This document shows positions 56,052 through 64,000 of a DNA stretch of 64,000 nt, one piece after another; the first letter of the stretch is position 1, and each line of letters opens with the position of its first letter. Origin of the DNA: an uncultured Pseudomonadota bacterium. GTDB lineage: Bacteria > Pseudomonadota > Gammaproteobacteria > Methylococcales > Methylomonadaceae. The notes under the pieces are model-generated. The model saw only the letters and a program-made list of their open reading frames with translations. It had not been told where the DNA came from and made no database searches. A program made the position numbers and the translations under genes. The stretch is taken from positions 1 through 64,000 of the forward strand of contig CAINHO010000003.1 in NCBI GenBank assembly GCA_903848935.1, written 5' to 3'.

Positions 56052-57622
56052 TTACGAAAACAAGCCGAATGTTAAGGTATTGAGCGTGCTTTTCACCGCA
56101 GATTTTGCGCCTTCGTAGACCGATTTGACAACCTTTGTGGCAGTTTTAACGATGGCTTTACTGCCTTGATAAACTGCGTCACCAATTGCACTTCCTGCGA
56201 TGCCACCGACAACTGCACCCACAAAAGCCCCCACACCGCCAACGCTAAACCAAACGCCGCGCCTTCTATTGCGCCATAAAGTCCACCGATTGCGCTGGCA
56301 TTGGTATTTCCGATTGCATCAAGTGTTTCAGTTGCTGACATTTCACCTTTGGCGAATTTGTAAACGCATTTAGCGTTTTCAATGGCGACGTAAGCGACGT
56401 TGGCAATTTCACCGGCTGGCGTATTTTTAAGCACTGAAATCCAACCGCTTTTTGCTGCCAGAACCAATGCTCCAGAAACTGCGACTTGTACGCCAACGTT
56501 TTTCGCGCTTTTAATTGACGATTCAAAAAATTCTTTTAAATCTTCATTGCCCGATTGGTTTTCTTTGCCCGTAAGCGAATTCCAAACACGTTGCCCTAAA
56601 ATCCGTGCGCCTTGAAAACCTGCGGTGAATGCGGCAGCAACTAATGCTTTTTTGCCGATTTCTTTGGCAATGTTTAGGCGGTTCGCGTCGTTCCAGTCGT
56701 ATTGTTTAAGCTCGGCTTCGAGTTGCGCTTTTTGTTGGGCGGCTTTGTGTTTTTCGTAATCGTCCATCGTCATCGAAATGCCGTCATGTTCGTATTTGCT
56801 CGAAATTTTCAAATCGGGAAATTTTTCGCGTAACGCTTCAACGTGTTCTTTATTGACGATGATGGTGGAATCGCCGTAATCATGCGTTTCAATGTTTTTG
56901 ATTAAGGCTTTTAAGCCTGTTTCGTTTGGCTGGTAGAGTTTGACCTGAATACTTTCAACGACATTTCCTGCTGTATCTTTGATAAGAATATCGGGCGAGT
57001 TCAACGTGGTCACGCTAGGAACTTCTGCTTTTAAGGTTGAACCAGAAGTTGTGGCGTTAATGTTGAATTGATTCGCTAAATCCGCTTCTGCAATAAAACC
57101 GTGCAATTGCCGCGCACTACTGACAACGAAATCCTGACCGTTATTTAAAATCATGTCGCGCATTTCATCTGTTGCAGCTTCTAATGCGTTATCGATTCCT
57201 TGCGCGTATTTGCCAACATCAACAACGCCAGCCGAATTCGCACCTTGTTCAATTTTTTTTGCCAGCCATGATTCGCGGCTTTTGCCTTTATCCAAATGCG
57301 TGTGCAAATCGGCTTTTGAATCGTTGGCTTCTTGAACAGTTTTGATAATGGTTTTGGTGGTTTCAAAGCGTTCTTCGTCGCTTTGCCAAAGGTTGGGATA
57401 GTTTGAGAATTCTTGATTGAGCCAAACATCAAGCGGCAAGGAATTTTTGTGGCGCGTGTAGGAATCGACAAACGTTGAAATGATGCTGCTAGTTTTTTGA
57501 GCATTTTCTTCGTTGCCGAATAAATCGGTGGCGGCTTGATTGGCGAGTTTTTCTTCAGCGGCTTCGTCGAGAATAAAGCCTGTTTCGTTGTCGATAACGA
57601 CAGGGGAATTTGAGTTGGTCAT
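56052..57622 (-). pseudogene. Large accessory protein with nuclease-like core and glycine-zipper tail, frameshifted near 56235-56255
   Basis: The main frame (57622-56093, 509 residues) begins MTNSNSPVVIDNETGFILDE. It includes SSARQLHGFIAEADLANQFN, then SPDILIKDTAGNVVESIQVK, a PD-x-(Q)xK arrangement like PD-(D/E)XK nucleases, and hydrophobic helices after about 335. Near residue 457 the glycine-zipper coding continues in another frame: VGAFVGAVVGGIAGSAIGDA, ending at 56052 in LNTLTFGLFS. The switch lies in a run rich in G (GGCGGTGTGGGGGC). A one-base change restores a ~520-residue protein. It may be a true frameshift or a sequencing error. Possibly an effector or polymorphic-toxin-like protein; this is inference. 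Confidence 0.65.
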
Positions 57623-57709
57623 GATAATTTGCGCTTCTTTGAAATTAGAAACGCAAACGATAGCACACGGTGACGACAGGTTATGTCATTGAGAATTTAA
57701 AAAATGCGT

Positions 57710-58507
57710 TTATTTCAATGCAGCGGTGACGTGCGGTTCAATGAGTTGGTACATGAGTTGGTGCATTCTCGGACTGGCGGCAATTAGATTACCTGATTCT
57801 AAATAACCATCTTTAAATGAAAAATCGGTCGCCACACCGCCTGCTTCTTTGACCAATAAAATTCCTGCTGCCATGTCCCATTCTTTGAGTTCGATTTCCC
57901 AAAAAGCGTCTAATCGACCGGCGGCGACATACGCTAAATCGAGAGCCGCTGAACCCGCGCGGCGAATGCCAGCAGAATCAAGCGTGACCGCTTTAAACAT
58001 TTCCATGTAAGCATCTAAATGTTGCGGAACTTTAAAGGGAAAGCCCGTACCAACTAACGCACCACGCATCGTGGTTAAATTAGTGACACGAATACGGCGA
58101 TTATTCAACATTGCGCCACCGCCACGTTTTGCGGTAAATAATTCGTCACGCAACGGATCATAAACCACGCCGACTTCCAAACGTCCTTTGTGTTTCAAGG
58201 CGATTGAAACGGCATATTGTGGAAAACCGTGAATGAAATTGGTTGTGCCATCGAGCGGGTCGATAATCCACTGATATTCGTTGCCTTCGTGTTCGCCACT
58301 TTCTTCAGCCAAAATGCTGTGTTCGGGGTAAGCATTTTTGATGATGGAGATAATTTCGCGTTCGGCAAGTCGGTCGATTTCGGTGGCAAAGTCGTTTTTG
58401 CCTTTGCTTTCGACTTCTAAATGCGCGACTTTGTCAGTTGAACGAAGCAGGATTTCACCTGCGCTACGAGCGGCACGAACCGCGATATTGAGCATGGGTT
58501 GTTGCAT
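57710..58507 (-). CDS. suhB: Inositol-1-monophosphatase
   Basis: 265 residues. Metal-binding motifs: Glu in ILAEESGE, WIIDPLDGTTNFIHGFP and the second site ELKEWDMAAGILLVKEAGG. Start MQQPMLNIAVRAARSAGE as in Escherichia SuhB, which also assists rRNA transcription antitermination. Divergent from trmJ; the gap has no clear operator. Confidence 0.95.
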   Translation of the reverse strand: MQQPMLNIAVRAARSAGEILLRSTDKVAHLEVESKGKNDFATEIDRLAEREIISIIKNAYPEHSILAEESGEHEGNEYQWIIDPLDGTTNFIHGFPQYAVSIALKHKGRLEVGVVYDPLRDELFTAKRGGGAMLNNRRIRVTNLTTMRGALVGTGFPFKVPQHLDAYMEMFKAVTLDSAGIRRAGSAALDLAYVAAGRLDAFWEIELKEWDMAAGILLVKEAGGVATDFSFKDGYLESGNLIAASPRMHQLMYQLIEPHVTAALK

Positions 58508-58599
58508 AGGAATTTTCTTTTTTAAATAGCGGATTAAGATCTAAGTTTAACAAATCTTTTGCTAAACTTAGTGCTTTTTTAGCCCATTGGATATTCGCC

Positions 58600-59337
58600 T
58601 TGTTCTCTCACATTAAAATCGTATTAGTTGAAACTTCGCATTCTGGAAATATCGGTGCAGTAGCGCGAGCGATGAAAAACATGACTTTGACCAATTTGTG
58701 TTTGGTTTCACCGAAACTTTTTCCTCATGCTGATGCCACGGCGAGAGCCGCTGGCGCAGATGATATTTTGGCACGCGCACAAATTTATGAAACCTTGCAA
58801 GAGGCAATTGCAGATTGCACTTTAGTTATTGGGGCAAGTGCGAGAAGTCGCACAATTAGTTGGTCAGAAGTCACGCCGCGTGAATGTGCTGAAAAAGTGA
58901 TTGTTGAATCAGCACATGAAAAAATTGCGATTGTGTTTGGGCGTGAAAACTCAGGTTTGAAAAACGAAGAACTCGATTTGTGCCGCTATTTGCTACACAT
59001 TCCGTGCAACGAAAATTATAGTTCACTCAATATCGCGGCGGCAGTTCAAGTCGTGTGTTATGAATTATTCATTGCCGCACAAAACGGCGAAGTGGCGCGT
59101 AAAACCGTGGGCGATGAAAATGAGCAAGAATTAGCCACCAATCATCAAATGGAATTGTTTTATGACCATCTCGCCGAAACTTTGGCGGACATTGGTTTTA
59201 TGCACCCTGAAAAAGAAGAATCGCTCATGCGCCGTTTACGCCGAATGTATAACCGCGCTGAATTACGCAGCAAAGAAGTCGATATTTTGCGGGGAATTTT
59301 GCGCTTATCGCAAGGACATAAAGGCGCATTGAAATAA
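58600..59337 (+). CDS. trmJ: tRNA (cytidine/uridine-32-2'-O)-methyltransferase
   Basis: 245 residues. SPOUT-type motifs: IKIVLVETSHSGNIGAVARA, KIAIVFGRENSGLKNEELDL and NYSSLNIAAAVQVVCYELF. The start is TTG 58600; no in-frame ATG lies upstream before the leader, and the TTG places the beginning exactly where family proteins start. Methylates position 32 of tRNA anticodon loops. Confidence 0.93.
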   Translation: MFSHIKIVLVETSHSGNIGAVARAMKNMTLTNLCLVSPKLFPHADATARAAGADDILARAQIYETLQEAIADCTLVIGASARSRTISWSEVTPRECAEKVIVESAHEKIAIVFGRENSGLKNEELDLCRYLLHIPCNENYSSLNIAAAVQVVCYELFIAAQNGEVARKTVGDENEQELATNHQMELFYDHLAETLADIGFMHPEKEESLMRRLRRMYNRAELRSKEVDILRGILRLSQGHKGALK

Positions 59338-59344
59338 TTGTAAA

Positions 59345-59377
59345 AAAACCGCTCCGAATTTTCTCAAGAGCGGTTTT
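59345..59377. terminator. Bidirectional terminator between trmJ and the 59385 gene
   Basis: Arms AAAACCGCTC (59345-59354) and GAGCGGTTTT (59368-59377) with flanking A and T runs, lying between two convergent genes. Confidence 0.88.
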
Positions 59378-59384
59378 AATTTGA

Positions 59385-59771
59385 TTAAGCGTAGTTTAAT
59401 AAGCTGATACAAACCCAGCCGAAACCGATGGTGGTGATAACAAAGCTAATAGCAGCGTAGACTTTCCAGATTGTTTTTTCCCAAAAATTTGGATTAAAAG
59501 CAGCAATTACAAAAACGGCTGGATTTGTGATGCCACCTATCACCACTAACCAACAAGCCGTCACCGATAATGGCACTTTAACGGCATAAAATCCCAAGCA
59601 AAACAAAGCCATTAAAGCAAAATCAATATGCGCCCGGATTAAGGTTTTGTAATCAGGAAGAAACGCGCCATCAATCCCTTTAATGGGAAACCATCGAGCA
59701 AAAGTCATCAACCATGCGGAAACCAAAACAGCAAAAATCATCAATGCCGCGCCAACTAACAATATCTCCAT
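59385..59771 (-). CDS. Four-helix membrane protein under TetR control
   Basis: 128 residues with four predicted helices. Between the first two is FARWFPIKGIDGAFLPDYKT, then LIRAHIDFALMALF, a polar-in-helix pattern (RAHID) seen in some membrane isomerase-like families such as styrene oxide isomerase; this likeness is faint. The gene is divergent from a TetR gene with a palindromic site between them, so it is probably its target. Function unknown. Confidence 0.7.
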   Translation of the reverse strand: MEILLVGAALMIFAVLVSAWLMTFARWFPIKGIDGAFLPDYKTLIRAHIDFALMALFCLGFYAVKVPLSVTACWLVVIGGITNPAVFVIAAFNPNFWEKTIWKVYAAISFVITTIGFGWVCISLLNYA

Positions 59772-59798
59772 CGTATTATTCTCTCTAAAATTAGGAAC

Positions 59799-59818
59799 TA
59801 TACTGACCAGTCAGTATA
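59799..59818. promoter_or_regulatory. TetR operator palindrome
   Basis: TATACTGACCAGTCAGTATA is a perfect 20-bp palindrome, 27 bases from the ATG of the membrane protein gene and 62 from the TetR start. A weaker dyad TATAC-N6-GTATA follows at about 59833-59848. Confidence 0.8.
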
Positions 59819-59880
59819 TTGACGTTTAATTATACCGAGCTGTATAGTCGTAATCAATCTGTTTTCTATCGTTTTTACTT

Positions 59881-60447
59881 ATGTCCTTAAATTTACAAGA
59901 GAGAATTTTACAAGCGGCAGCCGAGCTATTTTATAGCCAAGGCATCCGAGCAACGGGTGTTGATGCGATTGTCAAAGCAGCAAACACGACCAAAATGAGT
60001 CTTTATAAATATTTTTCCTCTAAAGATGATTTGATACTCGCTTTTTTACGCAAACGCGATGAGGATTTTCGCGTGTGGTTTGTGGAGCAAGTCAATAACA
60101 AAGCGGATACCCCAGAAACCAAATTGTTAGCGATTTTTGATGTGATTGACGAATGGATGGCAATTCCCGAATTTCGTGGTTGTGCCTTTATCAATGCAGC
60201 TGCCGAATTTCCGTTAGAAGGCAATCCTGTTCATCAAGTATCTGCTGAATTTTATGACAAATTTCGTGGCTATATGACGGGTTTAGCTAAAGAATGCGGC
60301 TCAACTTCGCCAGAAGTTTTAGCATTACAACTTAGTCTGCTAATCGAAGGTGCTATCGTTTCAGAACAAATGAAACGTCATTCAGGTTCCGCCGTACTTG
60401 CTAAACAAGCGGCTGTTATTTTAATCAATGCAAGTTTGTTAAATTGA
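59881..60447 (+). CDS. TetR family transcriptional regulator
   Basis: 188 residues. N-terminal helix-turn-helix: RILQAAAELFYSQGIRATGV, then VKAANTTKMSLYKYFSSKDD. The C-terminal ligand domain has RGCAFINAAAEFP, a pattern of the YxaF/LmrA-like branch. Likely represses the divergent membrane protein gene and itself; ligand unknown. zapE follows after 7 bases. Confidence 0.93.
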   Translation: MSLNLQERILQAAAELFYSQGIRATGVDAIVKAANTTKMSLYKYFSSKDDLILAFLRKRDEDFRVWFVEQVNNKADTPETKLLAIFDVIDEWMAIPEFRGCAFINAAAEFPLEGNPVHQVSAEFYDKFRGYMTGLAKECGSTSPEVLALQLSLLIEGAIVSEQMKRHSGSAVLAKQAAVILINASLLN

Positions 60448-60454
60448 AATTTTG

Positions 60455-61459
60455 ATGAATCATTCACGTCTTATCCAACGCTACGAACAGCACGTTGCCG
60501 ACAAACTTATCGACTTTGATACCGAACAATGGGCGGCGTTGCAAAATTTACAAACCTTGCTCGATGAACTGCATACTTACGGTGAAAAATTAGCACGAGT
60601 GAAACGTTGGCAATGGAAATCGTCACTCGTGACGACTTGGCAAGGTTTGTATTTGTTTGGCGATGTCGGACGTGGCAAATCGATGTTGATGACGTGGTTT
60701 TATGAAGCGTGTGAATTGCCTAAAAAACGCCGCGTGCATTTTCACGTTTTTATGCAGGAAGTACATTCGTTTATTCATCAACACCCGAATCAAAATGCTT
60801 TGCCATTTTTAGCAAAACACGTTCGAGAAACCGCGCAACTCCTGTGTTTCGATGAGTTTTTCATCAACGATATTGCCGATGCGATGTTGTTAAGTGGTTT
60901 ATTCGACGCGCTCTTTAAACAAGGCGTGATTATTGTCATCACATCAAATTGTCATCCTGATAAACTGTATCCGAATGGTTTGCAACGTGCGTCATTATTG
61001 CCGTTTATTGATTTACTGCACGCTAAAGTGGCGATTATTCAACTCAACGGAGAACAAGATTACCGTTTAACCAAATCATTTGACGTAGCAAGTCGTTATT
61101 TTTTTCCGTTAAATGCACAAACCGAAATCGCCATTTCACAATGCAACGCCGACGTTGTATTTTCATTTGCGAAATTGTGTGGCGAACCGAAAGGCGCACG
61201 CGATTATTTAACGTTGGCGGCACAAATAAACACGTTGGTTTTAACGCATATTCCTCAACTCACCGCCGAAAAACAAAATGAAGCGCGGCGATTTATCACC
61301 TTGATTGATGTGCTTTACGACTATAAAGTAACGCTGATTTGTAGCGCGGAAGTCGCCATTGACGATTTGTATCTGAATGGAAAAACTAAAGCCGATTTTG
61401 AACGTACTCGCTCTCGCTTAATCGAAATGCAATCAACACACTATCCTCAACACATTTAA
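60455..61459 (+). CDS. zapE: Cell division protein ZapE (AFG1-like ATPase)
   Basis: 334 residues from ATG 60455. Walker A in GLYLFGDVGRGKSMLM, HFHVFMQEVHSFIHQHPNQN, Walker B LLCFDEFFINDIADAMLL and VIVITSNCHPDKLYPNGLQR are family motifs. ZapE interacts with FtsZ at the division site and is an ATPase. It follows the TetR gene closely, perhaps on one transcript. Confidence 0.93.
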   Translation: MNHSRLIQRYEQHVADKLIDFDTEQWAALQNLQTLLDELHTYGEKLARVKRWQWKSSLVTTWQGLYLFGDVGRGKSMLMTWFYEACELPKKRRVHFHVFMQEVHSFIHQHPNQNALPFLAKHVRETAQLLCFDEFFINDIADAMLLSGLFDALFKQGVIIVITSNCHPDKLYPNGLQRASLLPFIDLLHAKVAIIQLNGEQDYRLTKSFDVASRYFFPLNAQTEIAISQCNADVVFSFAKLCGEPKGARDYLTLAAQINTLVLTHIPQLTAEKQNEARRFITLIDVLYDYKVTLICSAEVAIDDLYLNGKTKADFERTRSRLIEMQSTHYPQHI

Positions 61460-61473
61460 CAAAAGGCTCCATC

Positions 61474-62055
61474 ATGAAATTTTTAAAAACCACCGCTGCA
61501 CTTTTATTATTCGCCGTCACACCATTGGTTCACGCTGAGAATTGGGGCGACGTGTTGAAATCTATCAGCAAAGAAAGCGGGCAAACGTTAGAGAACAGCG
61601 CAGATGCCGTCAATCAAGCGCAAAAATTACTCGAAAGCGGCAAAACCTTAAACTCTGGCGAATTGACGAATGTATTAGTGCAACGTTTAGGCATAAGCCC
61701 ACAACAAGCGATGGGCGGCGCAGGTGCATTATTGCAAGTCGCGAAAACCCGTATGAATCCAGAAGCCTTTGCGAAATTGTCACAACAAGTTCCTGACGTT
61801 TCACAATTGCTTTCAGTAGTTCCCGCCTTGCAACCACAATCGGGATTAGGTGGTTTGGCGGGGAAATTGGGTGGATTAGCAGGTGGTTCGTCAATCGGAA
61901 CAGCATTAACTGCTGTGTCGATTTTTCAACAATTGGGTATGAAACCCGAAACGATGCAGAAATTTGTGCCTGTCGTCGTCGATTATGTTCGTGGCAACAC
62001 GGGCGATGCGATTGCAGGCGGTTTAAATGCCGCGTTATCAACGGATAAAAAGTAA
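61474..62055 (+). CDS. DUF2780 exported protein
   Basis: 193 residues with a signal peptide (LLLFAVTPLVHA). The mature protein contains NVLVQRLGISPQQAMGGAGA and LLQVAKTRMNPEAFAKLSQQ, then a Gly-rich stretch and FQQLGMKPETMQKFVPVVVD, matching DUF2780. Function unknown. It starts 14 bases after zapE. Confidence 0.85.
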   Translation: MKFLKTTAALLLFAVTPLVHAENWGDVLKSISKESGQTLENSADAVNQAQKLLESGKTLNSGELTNVLVQRLGISPQQAMGGAGALLQVAKTRMNPEAFAKLSQQVPDVSQLLSVVPALQPQSGLGGLAGKLGGLAGGSSIGTALTAVSIFQQLGMKPETMQKFVPVVVDYVRGNTGDAIAGGLNAALSTDKK

Positions 62056-62138
62056 TTTCGTTCACATGAACCACAAACCCTGTGTGATAATAAACGCCGT
62101 AAATCACTCCCTTTTTCAACGAATAAATGAGGATTCAA

Positions 62139-63194
62139 ATGGACGAAAATAAGAAAAAAGCCTTAGCAGCCGCGCTGATGCAAATCGAAAAACAACACGG
62201 CAAAGGTTCAGTCATGAAAATGGGTGATGTGGATATTTCGAAAGACATTGAAGTCGTTTCGACGGGGTCATTGAGTTTAGATATTGCACTCGGTTGTGGT
62301 GGTTTACCACGCGGTCGAATCATTGAAATTTATGGCCCTGAATCTTCGGGTAAAACGACTTTAACGTTACAAGTCATTGCTGAAGTCCAAAAATTGGGCG
62401 GCACAGCAGCGTTTATTGATGCTGAACACGCTTTGGATATTAACTATGCAGGAAAGTTAGGCGTTGATATTGCCAATTTATACGTTTCACAACCTGATAC
62501 AGGCGAACAAGCGTTAGAAATTACAGATTCGTTAGTCCGTTCGGGTGCGTTAGATATTGTCGTTATCGATTCGGTTGCTGCGTTGACTCCGAAAGCCGAA
62601 ATCGAAGGCGATATGGGCGATTCGCACATGGGTTTACAAGCGCGTTTGATGTCACAAGCCTTACGGAAATTGACTGCCAACATTAAACGTTCGAATACGA
62701 TGGTGATTTTCATCAACCAAATTCGCATGAAAATCGGCGTGATGTTTGGGTCGCCTGAAACGACAACAGGTGGTAATGCGTTGAAATTTTATGCGTCAGT
62801 GCGATTAGATATTCGTCGCATCGGCGCAGTGAAAAAAGGTGACGATATTATCGGCAACGAAACCCGCGTCAAAGTGGTGAAAAACAAAGTTGCACCGCCA
62901 TTCAAACAAGCTGAATTTGAAATTTTGTACGGCGAAGGCATTTCATTTGTCGGCGAATTGGTGGATTTGGGCGTAACTTATGGTTTCGTGCAAAAAGCGG
63001 GTTCGTGGTATAGCTACGGCACTGAGAAAATCGGACAAGGCAAAGACAACGCTAAAATTTTCTTCAAAGAAAATCCCGCGAAAGCCAAAGAACTCGAAAC
63101 CAAAATCCGCGATGAAGCCTTCAAAAAACCGTTGCTTGCGGTCAAAGAATTTGAACCGACGGAAGACGAAACCGATGTAGGCGCACCACTGTAA
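62139..63194 (+). CDS. recA: Recombinase RecA
   Basis: 351 residues from ATG 62139, matching the usual [13 protein letters not shown] beginning; the in-frame ATG 62127 is less likely because GAGG at 62129 serves 62139. Walker [12 protein letters not shown], Walker [21 protein letters not shown], the L2-region [20 protein letters not shown], and an acidic C-terminus. RecA drives homologous recombination and LexA cleavage. I see no CTGT-N8-ACAG LexA box in the 80 bases upstream. recX follows. Confidence 0.98.
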   Translation: MDENKKKALAAALMQIEKQHGKGSVMKMGDVDISKDIEVVSTGSLSLDIALGCGGLPRGRIIEIYGPESSGKTTLTLQVIAEVQKLGGTAAFIDAEHALDINYAGKLGVDIANLYVSQPDTGEQALEITDSLVRSGALDIVVIDSVAALTPKAEIEGDMGDSHMGLQARLMSQALRKLTANIKRSNTMVIFINQIRMKIGVMFGSPETTTGGNALKFYASVRLDIRRIGAVKKGDDIIGNETRVKVVKNKVAPPFKQAEFEILYGEGISFVGELVDLGVTYGFVQKAGSWYSYGTEKIGQGKDNAKIFFKENPAKAKELETKIRDEAFKKPLLAVKEFEPTEDETDVGAPL

Positions 63195-63203
63195 AAATCC
63201 GCT

Positions 63204-64000
<797 letters not shown>

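Overview
The window reads as a chromosomal segment of a gammaproteobacterium of moderately low G+C content. Support comes from the recA-recX-alaS order, gshB followed directly by a tonB-like gene, a RelA-type (p)ppGpp synthetase with a decayed hydrolase half, a tmRNA encoding the tag ANDENYSMALAA, a cyd operon carrying cydP and cydX, and ZapE, TrmJ, SuhB and PmbA. A complete sulfide oxidation set (SQR, persulfide dioxygenase-rhodanese, rhodanese) beside a bd oxidase suggests a sulfur-oxidising or sulfide-exposed lineage (Thiotrichales/Beggiatoa-like or Methylococcales-like). Genus cannot be settled from the sequence.

Region 1-6.5 kb is accessory DNA ending at the 3' end of the tmRNA gene. It holds a Dam-like methyltransferase behind 18 tandem AGCC units (phase-variable, out of frame here), a set of direct repeats, a large hybrid sensor kinase, an orphan HEPN protein and an internally deleted P4-type integrase. 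Region 6.5-14.3 kb is one long minus-strand cluster: SulP transporter, periplasmic protein, cydP, cydA, cydB, a small duplicated membrane protein, cydX, a lipoprotein and a second SulP. Region 14.3-17.4 kb is a minus-strand rhodanese, persulfide dioxygenase-rhodanese and sqr operon behind a good sigma-54 type promoter and GTTTCA/TGAAAC inverted repeats. After acs comes a divergent short sigma-54 activator (19.4-20.4 kb). Together these look like a sulfide-to-quinone-to-bd-oxidase route with its own regulator.

Region 20-52.6 kb is mostly housekeeping: a permease-PAS-GGDEF-EAL fusion, relA, aguB-aguA with a 40-codon Tat-signal ORF, pmbA, a UPF0182 membrane protein, nadE (with an in-frame palindromic insert), an NlpC/P60 lipoprotein, a chemoreceptor, metH, a His-rich periplasmic protein, NAD(P)HX repair, an amino acid permease, rpmB-rpmG, gshB-tonB, sufB with an unknown partner, alr and a Ycf46-like AAA ATPase.

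Region 52.6-57.7 kb is a minus-strand accessory patch with toxin-antitoxin genes (RelE-like pair, BrnTA, an antitoxin with a start-less RelE remnant), DUF2442, a DUF1566 protein, a duplicated gene 5' end, and a frameshifted protein with a nuclease-like core and glycine-zipper tail. Region 57.7-64 kb returns to core genes: suhB, trmJ, a TetR/membrane protein pair with a palindromic operator, zapE, a DUF2780 protein, recA, recX and the 5' part of alaS, cut by the window end.
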